The notes under the pieces were generated by a model that worked only from the letters and a program-made list of their open reading frames with translations, was not told where the DNA came from and made no database searches. The position numbers were made by a program, and so were the translations under genes. Shown here in pieces: positions 42,025 through 54,271 of a stretch of DNA of 64,000 nucleotides (its first letter is position 1; each line of letters opens with the position of its first letter). This stretch comes from Limnephilus marmoratus (lineage: Eukaryota; Arthropoda; Insecta; Trichoptera; Limnephilidae): positions 57,268,665-57,332,664 of the forward strand of contig OU862906.1 of the NCBI GenBank assembly GCA_917880885.1, read 5' to 3'.

Positions 42025-42060
42025 TGCGCATCATATAAGTGGTTTATACAAAGTTGAATT

Positions 42061-43176
42061 ATTTCATTTTTCTAATAATAATAAACTACAAAATAAGTAC
42101 TTCTTCTTGTATGACGCTGTAAGATAATTTTTATGGACTTCTTGTGCCACCATTAATTTCACGTTGGAATTTATAATGTAATTACTAATGGTGATGATGT
42201 CCATTATAAAGAGTTTGATGACAGCATTCACGATTAACGAGTATCACGTGTTTTTGTGAACACCACCGCGATTCCATTATTTTTTACTCTGAATTTAATA
42301 AAATTATATTAGTCCTACCTAGTATTTTACCATTAACTTTTAGAATATTGCTGTATAATTAAATAAGTTCTACCAGTATCTACCACGTCCCACAGAATTC
42401 TCTTAGAACTTTGCCCTAACTAAGAAAACAGCTTCCGAAATCCTTCAATATTGGATTTCATGACGAAAATATATAAAAAATGTCATGAAAAACCTATGTG
42501 TATTCTTAGTAAATGAACAATAAAAAAACAAATGAAAATCTTATACGTATTTGATGTTTGAGTTCATTGAGAACATTCTGATTTTATAGATAAAATAAAG
42601 TTTACTGACGCTGATCGAATCGAGTACGATATGGTAGCGTGTTTGTTTTATTTTGTTTGTGTTTTTTTTAATCTGATTGAAAGCATGTATCGATGCTGTA
42701 GACGTCTATTGCTGCAGACGTTATATCAATAGAGAATTTTAAGAGTTTCTGATAATTTTTAAAGAAAACGTAAAATTTTATCCAATTGAATATTTTGTAT
42801 GATTGTGCAGAAATGAATGTTCAGTATAGAAAAATGTTTAACATTTTGGAGTTTAAAAACGTGAAAAAATAGAGTAGGTACGTATATTCCAGTAATTGTA
42901 CCTTTCATATTTATAAACTTTCAAGCACGTAAGGTGCAGAAGAATAAGTTTTGAGTGAAACAATGCTATGAAATAGATACCCACATTCACATTGCCGGTT
43001 AGTTTCGTCTAAAACACTAGCTAGGTAAAATTAACAAAAAACTAAAACAACTAAATACTAAATTGATATAATAAGCCATGACGAAGCTTGTGCTAAGCGA
43101 AACCTGGTTGGCTGTTAAATATTAATTCAAATAAAAAGTGGTGTTTTATAAAGTGTGTTTTTTTCATTTAATGTAA
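42061..43176. other. Non-coding AT-rich stretch
   Basis: No gene or clear element. GATGCTGTAGACGTCTATTGCTGCAGACG near 42693-42721 has an imperfect hairpin. Confidence 0.5.
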
Positions 43177-43537
43177 CAGTGTGTTAAGGGACGTACTTGA
43201 CTTACATTAACCAGTGATTCCTGACATAAATTGGAGTAAAAAATGGAAATTTTGGTCTCCTGTGACATTTTTTATGTTTTTTTTTTTTCAACAAAAACAT
43301 AAAAAAATAGTAGTTGTTGAACAGTTGGAGATGGGGTAAGGGGTTCGTCGGACACCCGGCTGAGTGAACAGTGACGACATGCGGAAGAAATTTTTTTTGT
43401 TTGATTTTGAAGAAAAAAATTTTGAAAAAAAAAAAGTCGTAAAAAAAGTCACCGGAGACCAAAATTTCATTTGCATTTTTTGCTCCAAATAATGTCAGGA
43501 ATCACTGGTCAAGTCAAGTACGTCCCTTAACACCCTG
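43177..43537. mobile_element. MITE-B, complete (Tc1/mariner-like ends)
   Basis: Left end CAGTGTGTTAAGGGACGTACTTGACTT and right end, inverted, CAGGGTGTTAAGGGACGTACTTGACTT. Arms pair imperfectly for about 75 bp, to GGAAATTTTGGTCTCC / GGAGACCAAAATTTCA. TA lies next to the right end and one base away from the left end, compatible with Tc1/mariner targeting. The interior has no transposase. The two overlapping minus open frames here are low-complexity. A decayed relative is at 8105-8300. Confidence 0.85.
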
Positions 43538-44199
43538 TATAATGTCACATCACAAAGTATTTGCTTCCTTCGATAAAAATACTATATAATATTAATAAAT
43601 TAAATGAAAGCAGAACTTATAATCTTACATTTAAATTTTCATTAGTAAATTTTTTTAGAAGCATTGAACGAGTCATTGTCAAATAATTTTGGTAAGGTTT
43701 TAATGTGACGTAATGTGATTCCATCAAACCCAATCCGCTGCGTAATAGCCGGGTAGAATTTTTTGGCTTCGCAATTCACAAGCGAATAATGAAATTTGAA
43801 ATGAACTGAGAATATTTTTTTGACACTCAGAGAGGGAGGCTGTCTATTTGCTGACAAATGGTTGCTTTTGGTTAAAAAAAATTTTCGAATGAAATTCTTA
43901 ACTCATGGGTTACGAAGAAACTAGAACTATTTTTTTTTTTTTTTTTTTTTTTTATTTTTTTTATTTTTTTTTTTTTTTATTTATCTATATTAAAAATATA
44001 TTTACAATGGTTTTATTTGTATATATTAAATTTATTCACTTGTTTAATCGTGAGTTTCGTGAAAAGATAAAATGTATCTAACTTACCTATTATCACGCCA
44101 TGTCACCGCAGGGTAGGCAGAGAGAATGAACCACCATACAATTCTGTCCTGGCACACTCCTTGCTTGATAAATACATCTCCTGTTAGGATGGGTTGTTT
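43538..44199. other. Non-coding stretch with long T tract
   Basis: A T-rich run of about 50 bases (43930-43979) is the main feature and may be the A tail of a minus-strand retroposon that I cannot identify. Confidence 0.4.
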
Positions 44200-44412
44200 A
44201 TAAAAAATTGATGAATTCATCAAATATTAATTTTCACGTTCTGTGTAAGTTATTTTCAAGTTCTGTGATTATTTCAGTTTCGTGCAGCAACTGGCCTATA
44301 ATGATTTAATAGCAGAACTTGAATCAGCAGAACTTGAATCTTCACAGAACGTGAAAATTTACTTCAAATATTTGATGAATCATTTGATTTTTCAACTTGA
44401 GAACGCATCACG
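44200..44412. mobile_element. Foldback repeat
   Basis: TTGATGAATTCATCAAATATTAATTTTCACGTTCTGTG (about 44200-44245) pairs with CACAGAACGTGAAAATTTACTTCAAATATTTGATGAATCA (about 44343-44393). The centre has tandem GAACTTGAATC AGCA units. No coding sense. Compatible with a small foldback MITE. Confidence 0.6.
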
Positions 44413-44892
44413 TTTTCGGGCGTTGCCGACATCTTCTTACCTTCATTTTCGTGTCATATTTTGTCCTGACCCTTCTTAATCCGTACATCTTTTAAATGAC
44501 CGAGCCATCTATTCTTCTTTGTCTTAAAATTGTCTGTTACTCTTAAGCCAACATTGCATTCTTTCCAAATCAAATGAAGCATAATTTAACCCCACATAGA
44601 TATTAATTATATAGCATTCAGTCGAGTATCGTCCGATCACTGCCTGTTCATTGTTCAATGCCTCCCTGTCGTGCATGAGAGTTGTTATCAGAACTATATT
44701 GTAGACTGTCATATAAATGTATTTTGTACTCTTATCCTCTACTAACTTGTGTTTGTGTTTGGTAATAATTATGGGGCAAGAAATGTAGCATTGTCTTATT
44801 TTCGGGGGTTGAATGGGTAGCCATATATAAAAGGGTATTTCAAATCTAAGAGTAATGGTTGAGTACATCCGCTCATGGGGCAAAAAAAATCA
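44413..44892. other. Non-coding stretch
   Basis: A 119-codon minus-strand frame (44524-44883) has no recognised similarity and no start or splice support. Not called. Confidence 0.4.
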
Positions 44893-45184
44893 GTTGGCAA
44901 CTCAATCGCTATCCATAGGAAAGCAACTTGCGAATTTCATTGGCGGTCCGCACACAGGCAACGGCGGCGCAACCAGTCACTCGCAACTCGCAGTGCTAGT
45001 TGCCGCGGCCGGCGCGTTTCAGTTGCCAGGTTGAAAATTCGATTTTTGCAGGAAGTTGATAAATTATTATCATATATTAAAGTTGATAATTGAAAAATTA
45101 TTAATAATATATATTTTAGTTGAACAAGCTGATATAATTACTGAAATCGTATAGTTGTGTTGCGCCGTGAATTGAGTTGCCAAC
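44893..45184. mobile_element. Small inverted-repeat element, GC-rich left half
   Basis: GTTGGCAACTCAAT at 44893-44906 and its exact inverse ATTGAGTTGCCAAC at 45171-45184 bound 292 bp. The left half is GC-rich (GCCGCGGCCGGCGCG near 45002-45016), the right AT-rich. CAGTTG/CAACCAG next to the ends gives a slightly longer imperfect repeat. No clear target duplication. Confidence 0.6.
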
Positions 45185-45679
45185 CAGTTTTTGGTTTCTC
45201 CTAATAGGTACTGAAAAGAATTTGCGCTGGTATAGTAATTCTAAACAGAAACAGCTGTCCAAATGTAACTTTGCCAGAACTCACATTTCGAAAGTTTTAC
45301 TGCATCACAGCCAGCAAATTCCAAAAAATACGTTAATTGAAATTTTTGAAAATTATTATTTCAATTCGTTTCAAATTACGGATCGATAAAATGATGCGAT
45401 AAAGTAAACGATAACGAAAAAACATGAATTCACCTAACCTACATTGTAAATCACCTTGGTAAATAAATATTACCTAGCATGTCAGTTTTCCAGTAGTCAC
45501 AATAAAATGTTTTTTGCTGCGTAATTTATTTCAAACGAATGCTTCGTGTAGTTTATCACCGTCTTGCAAACGACTTTTGTCGCCGGGGTCATTTTTTGTT
45601 TAAATTACTAATATTTGTAGAGTTGCTTATTGAGGCCCTCTGGGTACATCAATATTCAGAGATGTTGCTCTTGTTCTAG
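45185..45679. other. Non-coding stretch left of the LTR element
   Basis: A 70-codon open frame (45177-45389) is unassigned. Nothing else seen. Confidence 0.4.
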
Positions 45680-46799
45680 TGTTATGAAAATAAGTACGGC
45701 GAATATTTTTTTTATTTTTGTCTATGGTTTCTTTTAACAACCACACTTTGAGTGCAACAGGTTGGTAGGAATGATTTCCGTTTTTTGGGTTGGCTTCACT
45801 TTCCGGTAGGGCCTCCTCAGGGCGGGGAGACCTTACCGGGACGTGACAGCGCCATGTTTTAAGTTTTTAAAAAAGAATAATTGTGAAACGATCGCGGGAT
45901 GACGGTTTGTCGGAATATTTTTACCAATCTGGAATTTTAAAGATCAAGGATCAATCTCGAGTGAATGCCGTGGTGGCTTCCGTGTTAATTAAAGTCGCGA
46001 TTCATGATGTACGCGCATGTGATATTATAGCCTGTCGACCTTAAATTGACTAATCCGTTAGCGACACGCGAATCCTCGCTCGCTCCGCGACCAAAGCCCG
46101 TAAAATTACGAATATAAGGATTTTAGTTGGGACTAGCCTGTTATTTGCGTCCCACTCACTTTGCCACGTTGACTGGTACCGAACTTCCCTTGAGTAAGGG
46201 CCATAAATGAACCAATCCTACGGACTACCTGGACCAACAATCGTGACGGGCCCTCTTGGACTTGGGCCGGCTACGCCCTGGCGGGCTTTGACGAGATCCT
46301 GCAGCACCCGTGGACTGGAGGCCTTGGGATGGCTCCGTCCAGATGTCTCCGAAGAACTTCGCCGTCGGCCATCCTTATGCACGTCAGTGAGATTTAGTTA
46401 GGATTAGTAGCTTATTAACGGTCTGAACCTGGGGTGAGTCTTAACACGTAATTAATCACCATAATTTTGTCCAAAATTCAAATATAGATGTTATACTGTT
46501 ATTTTCAAAACGCAACTCTTTTATTTAAAGTTTCCCGTCATACCCTATGTCATTGCAATTTAAGGTATTGTGCCCATGTTCCTTGAAAAGAGATCTCATT
46601 TGCTCTACGGATGGTTTTCGTCCCCCCAACATATCTTGTCACCAAGGTGACAAGATTTGGCGCGTAGCTGGGAAGCTACAAAGTTGGATGGACGATTGCA
46701 AATGGATTGCATCACCTTCCTCATTGAAAATTCACCTGCATACCACAAAAACATAATGTTACAAAATGTTACAAACCGGGCCGTGTATCGCCCGTAACA
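45680..46799 (+). repeat. Left LTR (1120 bp)
   Basis: TGTTATGAAAATAAGTACGG ... GTATCGCCCGTAACA. GC-richer than the surroundings in the middle. The 64- and 69-codon open frames in it are identical or nearly so in both LTRs because the LTRs are; they are not supported as genes. The hairpin-like TCTTGTCACCAAGGTGACAAGA lies near 46632-46653. Confidence 0.85.
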
Positions 46800-46802
46800 A
46801 AA

Positions 46803-46817
46803 TGGCGCTCCAACGTG
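46803..46817 (+). promoter_or_regulatory. Imperfect tRNA-Lys-type primer-binding site
   Basis: TGGCGCTCCAACGTG three bases after the left LTR, compared with TGGCGCCCAACGTG expected from animal tRNA-Lys(CTT), a one-base insertion/substitution apart. The inference depends on my memory of the tRNA-Lys 3' end. Confidence 0.6.
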
Positions 46818-49800
46818 ATTGGGTTCGTCTTTAACTTTAAAATGCAATGGCATCAGTTCGACGGCAGATGTATTTAAAATGTATGTTCCCATGTGTCGGC
46901 GTTCTACGGAATTAATTGTACAATTTAAAAAAAATGAGTCAATTCGTTAACTATAATTACGTGAACATGACTTTCACATATGCGAGTTTCAAATTTTAGT
47001 GATTGTTTATTTGTCACAGGATTCGACAAATTATCAAAATTTAAATGTCACAAATGTATTCTGGATGTTTTGCACATCATAATATAAACATACGGTTACG
47101 ACATACAATATAGGCAAATAAGCTTATACCAGTGAAATCGGGTGTTATGACACTTCATTACGTTTTAAAAATAGCTGTCAGATCAATTGTTAATCACTAT
47201 TGTTTACGATAATATCAGCTGACGCTTGTCCATGTGTTGCCGATCAGCTGTGTTTACATTCTACAAATATTTGACGTTTCTACATAATATACTTCCTGAT
47301 ACAAGGATCATAGTGCGGTAACGGTATTATTTACTGTTTCAAATAGGCAGTACTGTAATTATATTTTCATAACCTCAAAATTTGTATGCTCAATGCTCAG
47401 AAATAACGTAACGGTAGTAGACAATGTGTTAGGAACTGATTTATTCGACAACAATCAACAGCGGGTAACGTTTATCTAAAAATTATCTATGATAAATTAT
47501 CTTGTACAAATTTATCTTTGACACAAACGTCAAAATCAAGTGTTGTGTTTTTGCTATCAAATATTTTACGCATGATAATTAAATTATGTACTTACATACC
47601 AACACAAAGTAAATAATAATTTAAAATTTTATATTTTAATTATCATCAAAACAAACGATTTGTTCTGGTTCAAATGTATTCTAGCATAATTGCCTGTACC
47701 GCCGGTCAAATATACATCTGACGTGTTGAATTCAATGCATACAAAGTATCCGTGATTATTAAGTAATTACGAAAAAAAAAAAAAAACAATTATATGAAGT
47801 GAACACTTATATGATATATTATCAATTTGTACTTTTAAATAGCTACGAGACACGAATTTTATTTTAATTACAGATGGCATCTGTCATAAATAAATCATCC
47901 CATTGTCGGTTGTTTACCTTATTATGTCAAATTTGATTTCGAGAATACTATAGATGGGTAGCGGTCGGTCTATTTACAATTAAAAAAAACGGTATTGGAA
48001 TTTAAATACTTTGGATAAGTCGGTACATATTATCATTTTTTTTTTACTAGCAGCTACGTCATTATATACTAAATTATTATTTTTTTTTAAACTTTTCAGA
48101 TATGAATTACTTTTGTAATTATTGCAAACATAAAGGCAGGGTTGCCACTAAGATTTTTTTAAACTTAAAAACAAGATCGCTTCAAATCAATTATTTTTTT
48201 TCCAAAAATCAGGGTTGCCAAAAATTTTTTTTTTTTGCTTCCATAATTTGAAAAAAATTTTTTTTTAACAATGTCAACAATAACAACAACAATAAAAACA
48301 ACAACAACAATATTAATAACAATTTTAATATTTTTTATAAATAATATTCTCAAATATAATTTTTTCTGCACGATGTTCAATTTTATAAAAATTATCATTA
48401 ACAAATCTAGTAAAGATTTAGTATACAAACAAAATTTAAATAAAGGCATACATATAGCTAGAATGGAGTCACTTGATTTGTTCTCATTCCTTGCGCAGGG
48501 AATGCAGACATTTCAGGGGTGCCCATGCTGGTCAGAAAGTTTCTTTCTGTCTAGTTTTTTGTGGTGGTGGGCCTATCACCACAGAATTCGAGAACGGTGG
48601 GAATAATCGATTGTATACCCATATACAAAATAAATAAATTAAAAATCTTCTTATTGTCAATCGTGATTTTTTTTTTATAAATTTGTTAAATATTCAATAT
48701 TTTCAAAAAAGGGCATAATGTTTTTTTAGGAAGATTGGTGGACTTGGAGAATTGAAAATTTAGTAATTACAAAATTTTTTTTATGGAGGACGTCGATGTA
48801 GTTAATTAGGGTATTTTTTTTCCTGCCGTGCTTTAGGTACCGCGAGAAACATTTTATACACTCAGTTAACACATCATTATAAAATTATGGGAGTACAATT
48901 GGAGATTGATACTTTCCCATATTTTGTTTACAAGTTCCGAAGAGATGAGAGTAGTGTATGCCGCTACCTACTCGTAACGTTTCGAATTCTTCGATCGTTC
49001 ATCTTCATTCCAGGAGACGGAGTAACTATGGACAGATTGATATGAGAGTCTGTGCCATAGCAGGGCCGTTGCCTGACGTTTCGGAACCGACCAGAGTGAA
49101 GACGGAGGATCTGTTGTCTGCGGATGTTTTCCCTGCAGAAGACAGAAGGGCCGTTGTCACGCTGATCATCATTGAACTTACTACAAGTGATAATTAAATC
49201 ACTAGAACATTCTCAAAAAAAAAACAAGTCAAAACATACATAATCCAATCCTATACATTATATTATATTAGACTCATAAAAGAGCCAATTATTTGTCAAG
49301 CCCATATAATCATTAACGAAATAATAAAAAATAAAAACACTAAATCAGTATCATAATGTCGTACACTTGACGTGTAATTTTATTTCAATCTGGTATGATC
49401 AACCAAGTTGAAACGACCGGATCAATCGAATTGGTTAGGCCAGTATTTCAACATTAAATCATATCTTAATTATCTTACACTGTATTGCCTTCTAAAGATA
49501 ATTATATTTAATGGTTTTACTCCAGTTCAAGACTCGAGTAGTATAAAAACATTAATCGCAGATTAATTAATTTATTTTTACATACCCTTGTAATTGAATT
49601 CGTGGACGTTTGCACATGGAAACATACTCATATTTAAAAACTTAAACATGGTATTTTTTTTTGTTAGATTTTAAGCATATGTAAACTTGGAATATACGAC
49701 GATATAATATTGAAAAACATACCCTCTTGTATTCCAAGCAAATTATAATATGACTTGTGTTCATATTTTTTTTTTGTGTTGTAAACCTCGTGAAATTATA

Positions 49801-51164
49801 ACCCGAACATACAGAAATACCAGCCCATTATTTCTCTATGTTCCAAGTTAAAATATGTTATTTTAAGCATTTTTTGATTTTGTCATGTATCATATATGCG
49901 GCATGCCCAGTTACATATGTGAGTACTACTCAAAATAATTTCCACAATTTATTATGTCACAAAAAGTTTGTTAACCAAATCTGCTATTACCTCAAAGATA
50001 GTTTTAAAAATAATAGTACATAAGAATCTTTCATTTTTTCCCTGTCCGGGATATTATACTGTTGTTAATTAATAAGCGTCTTAAGCGGCACATAATAATC
50101 TAGTTTTATACATAAATAGGTTGTGTGAAACCTCAATAATTGTTTATAACAAACATATTACCTTTCCAATTGCACCCTTTAACAGGCGTTTGCTTACATT
50201 TTATTTGGCACCATTCATTGGCGATGGTAGTTGACATCTTATTTGGCACCATTCATTGGCGATGGTAGTTGACATCTTATTTGGCACCATTCATTGGCGA
50301 TGGTAGTTAACATCTTATTTGGCACCATTCAAAGGCGATGGTTGTTTTATTGTGTACATTAAAAAATGATCAAAATCATGATTATCTTTTACAATACTAA
50401 AGTAAAACTAATATGTTATTTGAACTATATTTTTGGTTTTATAATAATATCCCCCAAAAGACCGAGGTTAGGGAGTATAGTTAGGTGTATTCTTCAAAGG
50501 AAGAATATTTTTTCCTAAAAAGAAGTAGAGTCAGTGAAAGTGTGGATGGTACGCCATCATCAGTGTTGCCTATTTTGGCTATTTATGAAAAAATATTTAA
50601 AAAAAAAACAGTGTGTTCGAACTGTGATGCTTTAGGCATAAACAAGGTTTTGTTGCATTTTAAGGTGTTGTTTTGGTATTAATTTATTATGTATTCTAGT
50701 TTAAGTAAATATAACTAATTTAATTAAGAAATATTATCCTGTTACAGATGATACGTCTACGGTTGTCCTCGACGAGAGTCAGTATTACAACACCCAGCGT
50801 ATTAGATGCTGTGGGTGCTTGCGGACCCCGTCCACGTAACACCTTATTGATTTTGTTTATATTTTTAGTTTTAGTATTCTAAGTTATGATTTTTCTATTG
50901 TCAGCACTTCAGATGAGTGCGTCGCAAACTCACCCACCATGCCTTACGTATGGTGGGCGCGATTGATGTTGCGACGCAATCATTTGTAAGCTATTTATTC
51001 GCATCATTTGCCTATTTTTCTGAATATTTTTATTATGGCGATGCCTTCTCTATAATGATGTATATTTGTTCCCCCTTCAGACCAAGATAGATAGTTAGTA
51101 CAGCAGTTTTTTTTAGCATTTTAGTTGTGTTTGAGGGCAAACACGTTCGGAGCGAGCGGGGTAT
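46818..51164. other. Non-coding interior of the LTR element
   Basis: AT-rich, with low-complexity runs near 48180-48330 (poly-T, AAC-rich), a short frame 48958-49197 that is not recognised, a 38-bp minisatellite at 50201-50345, and a more GC-rich 3' part (50760-51160) with a CCCACCAT...ATGGTGGG hairpin near 50932-50958. Confidence 0.5.
50201..50345 (+). repeat. 38-bp minisatellite, almost four copies
   Basis: Units begin TTATTTGGCACCATTCATTGG at 50201, 50239, 50277 and 50315. The first three are nearly identical, the fourth is partial with CAAAGG. Located in the interior of the LTR element. Confidence 0.9.
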
Positions 51165-52284
51165 TGTTATGAAAATAAGTACGGCGAATATTTTTTTTAT
51201 TTTTGTCTATGGTTTCTTTTAACAACCACACTTTGAGTGCAACAGGTTGGTAGGAATGATTTCCGTTTTTTGGGTTGGCTTCACTTTCCGGTAGGGCCTC
51301 CTCAGGGCGGGGAGACCTTACCGGGACGTGACAGCGCCATGTTTTAAGTTTTTAAAAAAGAATAATTGTGAAACGATCGCGGGATGACGGTTTGTCGGAA
51401 TATTTTTACCAATCTGGAATTTTAAAGATCAAGGATCAATCTCGAGTGAATGCCGTGGTGGCTTCCGTGTTAATTAAAGTCGCGATTCATGATGTACGCG
51501 CATGTGATATTATAGCCTGTCGGCCTTAAATTGACTAATCCGTTAGCGACACGCGAATCCTCGCTCGCTCCGCGACCAAAGCCCGTAAAATTACGAATAT
51601 AAGGATTTTAGTTGGGACTAGCCTGTTATTTGCGTCCCACTCACTTTGCCACGTTGACTGGTACCGAACTTCCCTTGAGTAAGGGCCATAAATGAACCAA
51701 TCCTACGGACTACCTGGACCAACAATCGTGACGGGCCCTCTTGGACTTGGGCCGGCTACGCCCTGGCGGGCTTTGACGAGATCCTGCAGCACCCGTGGAC
51801 TGGAGGCCTTGGGATGGCTCCGTCCAGATGTCTCCGAAGAACTTCGCCGTCGGCCATCCTTATGCACGTCAGTGAGATTTAGTTAGGATTAGTAGCTTAT
51901 TAACGGTCTGAACCTGGGGTGAGTCTTAACACGTAATTAATCACCATAATTTTGTCCAAAATTCAAATATAGATGTTATACTGTTATTTTCAAAACGCAA
52001 CTCTTTTATTTAAAGTTTCCCGTCATACCCTATGTCATTGCAATTTAAGGTATTGTGCCCATGTTCCTTGAAAAGAGATCTCATTTGCTCTACGGATGGT
52101 TTTCGTCCCCCCAACATATCTTGTCACCAAGGTGACAAGATTTGGCGCGTAGCTGGGAAGCTACAAAGTTGGATGGACGATTGCAAATGGATTGCATCAC
52201 CTTCCTCATTGAAAACTCACCTGCATACCACAAAAACATAATGTTACAAAATGTTACAAACCGGGCCGTGTATCGCCCGTAACA
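51165..52284 (+). repeat. Right LTR (1120 bp)
   Basis: Same length as the left LTR with two observed substitutions. It is followed by AAATGGCGCCAACGTG, that is, by a second primer-binding-site-like sequence (52288-52300). Confidence 0.85.
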
Positions 52285-52456
52285 AAATGGCGCCAACGTG
52301 CTCTCTATCAAATATTCTCATTACATTTTGGCTCTCCATCGAATATTTCCATAACACTAGTTTAAATATAAGTAGATGTAGTTTGTCCCATATTTGTTGA
52401 CTAAATGCAAAAATTCCGAAGTTATGCTGACCTACAATTCTGTTGCTGCTCACCTA

Positions 52457-52530
52457 GGTGGCGACATAGTTTTCCTGCCTTTACACCGAACAGACGGGGG
52501 GAGGGCGCTCTTGTGAGGTGTCACGAAAAA
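52457..52530 (+). repeat. Repeat R3 fragment
   Basis: GGTGGCGACATAGTTTTCC...ACGGGGGGAGGGCGCTCTTGTGAGGTGTCAC matches 14155-14225. Confidence 0.65.
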
Positions 52531-54271
52531 ATGTTTTTATTAACATCGAATAAAATAAGTTCAAAAATTTTATGTTGATTTTTTGCGAATTCTTATACCA
52601 GAAATTCCATCAAAATTATATGGACCTTATAACAAAAAAAAATTAAAAAATTATTTTCCTGATAAGTATTATAACATAACGTGAACCTACAAAGTTATGA
52701 AATTAGGTAATTATTTTTTCTTTAATGTTTGGAATAAAATATTTTAGATTAGTATCAACTGGATCAAGTAAACCTTTAAGGTCAGGCACAATTTGAGTAG
52801 ACTGCTCCGAGCAGTAAGTTGCTGAGGTGCCGTATTTGTAAGTAATCTGACTTCCAACGATGGTGCTCACCTACCCCGCCTGTTGACCCGCAACTCAAAG
52901 TTAAATGCGTATGCCTTCGACCAAGGGGTATACTTGGTCGAAGGCGTATGCCAATACCTTATTTTATTTTATTTTTTATTTATAAACAGAAACAAACAGT
53001 ACATTATTTACAGTGGTGAAAACAATTTACAATTATTAAGTTTATTTCATCGTGGGTACCTATTATGTACTTCTTTGTAGTGTCTTATATAGTGTAATTA
53101 CCAGGTGATGTGCGTAGTGGGAAGGTGTGTGTGTGTGTTGGGTGCGTATGTATGTATTTATGTGCTTTGAATAAATTATATTATTGACATGGTGCTCTTT
53201 ATAAATTTAGGCAGTGAATCGGAGAAAATGTCGATGTTTATCGACCAATATTATTAAATATAAGAGCACGATTGATTGGCGAATAACTTGCTGCGTTTGT
53301 CTTGTAATTACACGTGCAGAATAATTCTGTATGGCGTGTACGTCTTAAAGGTAAGTTCATTAAAGTCAAAAAAAATTTACATAAATGACAAATCAGCTAC
53401 TGCTCGCCTTTGTTTCAAAGTTTGAAATACCATTGCCAAACAGCCTACGACACTAGGGAGTTCTTCTCGATTATAGTTACATATATATCTTAAACACAGT
53501 TTGTGTGACGTAATATGGAAAATATCGAAGAGTTTTTTTTTTAGTAAACAATACTTTTTCCATATTTAGTAAACAATACTTTTAACCAACCATTTTTTAG
53601 CCTTTCAATCCCTTTCTTGTGTTTTACTATGTGGTGCGTTATTTAATGCATTTGATAGAATCCAGATTTTTCCGTATGTAAAAAATATCTGTATCTTTAA
53701 AAAAATTCTCCTTCTCAGTATCTCAATACAGAAAAATAACCGCATCTCAGGAATTTCATTCCCACTATCACCTTGCTGAAAAGGTATACAAAATCCTTCT
53801 GTAATATTGTGACTTTTGTAAACTTTTCGTGTAATAATGTTTCTCGGGCCCCGGGGGCTGTTAAAGCTCCCATACAAACAGCTTCCATTACGTGGCACAG
53901 CCTGCAGAGCTTTTAAAGTTCCCACAGAACACAGAACAGAGCGTTGGCCTGCGGTGCAGCGACTTGCCGGTTCTTTACCTGCTATTGTAAGTATGTAGGT
54001 ACCTACGAATTTATAACAAAAGCACTAAATTACATGGTTCACTCTGTTTGGAACGTGATACGTGTTGCAGTTTCAGAAGTAGGTCTAATAAAACAAGCTT
54101 CAGGGTTCAATTTATAACTTCATGGATAGTTACATCTTGATAAGCATGCAATAATAAATCAACTTTTGTATTATTTTTTTCGCATGCGTTTTCATCGAGT
54201 AATTATTACAACACTTTCACTGCGCGAATTCGTTCATATGAATTCAATGAATCACGTTAGAACTATTTAAA
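52531..54271. other. Non-coding stretch
   Basis: Contains the hairpin at 52913-52945 and a GT repeat near 53125-53138. A T/A-rich block at 52955-53100 resembles the 3' UTR of a LINE but has no coding neighbour. The 106-codon minus frame at 53605-53925 is unrecognised and not called. Confidence 0.4.
52913..52945. repeat. 13-bp hairpin flanked by GCGTATGCC direct repeats
   Basis: GCCTTCGACCAAG, loop GGGTATA, then CTTGGTCGAAGGC. The word GCGTATGCC occurs at both borders in direct orientation. Origin unknown. Confidence 0.8.

Larger units (their letters stand above)
39729..42060 (+). mobile_element. Penelope-like element (EN+), nearly complete
   Basis: Three overlapping open pieces in the order N-terminal region, RT, GIY-YIG endonuclease, followed by a short 3' region with a hammerhead ribozyme motif at about 41982-42024. 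Penelope-like elements are a distinct retroelement class with a telomerase-like RT and GIY-YIG nuclease, and are known to carry such ribozymes in their long-terminal-repeat-like ends. Two frameshifts (at A8, 40110-40117, and near 40592-40604) separate the pieces. The 5' terminal-repeat copy was not found, so the copy may be 5' truncated. Confidence 0.9.
45680..52284 (+). mobile_element. Non-coding LTR retrotransposon (LARD-like), recent
   Basis: Two direct copies of 1120 bp (45680-46799, 51165-52284) begin TGTTA and end TAACA, the inverted termini of LTRs, and differ at only two positions that I can see (46038 A versus 51523 G; 46731 T versus 52216 C). A tRNA-Lys-like primer-binding site follows the left LTR, and a purine-rich GGAGCGAGCGGGG precedes the right. 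The 4.4-kb interior has no gag or pol similarity and only scattered short open frames. It would need proteins from an autonomous relative. The class (gypsy or BEL/Pao) is unknown. A matching target duplication was not found. Confidence 0.8.

Noticed and set aside
46207..46401. 64-codon frame conserved in both LTRs (also 51692-51886)
   Set aside because: Identity is explained by the near-identical LTRs. No start or domain evidence.
48271..48606. 111-codon frame in the LARD interior
   Set aside because: Thr/Ile-rich translation of AAC/ATA simple sequence.
50200..50345. CRISPR-like array
   Set aside because: 38-bp units are directly adjacent with no spacers: a minisatellite in eukaryotic DNA.
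53605..53925. 106-codon minus-strand open frame
   Set aside because: No recognised motif, borders or composition bias to support coding.
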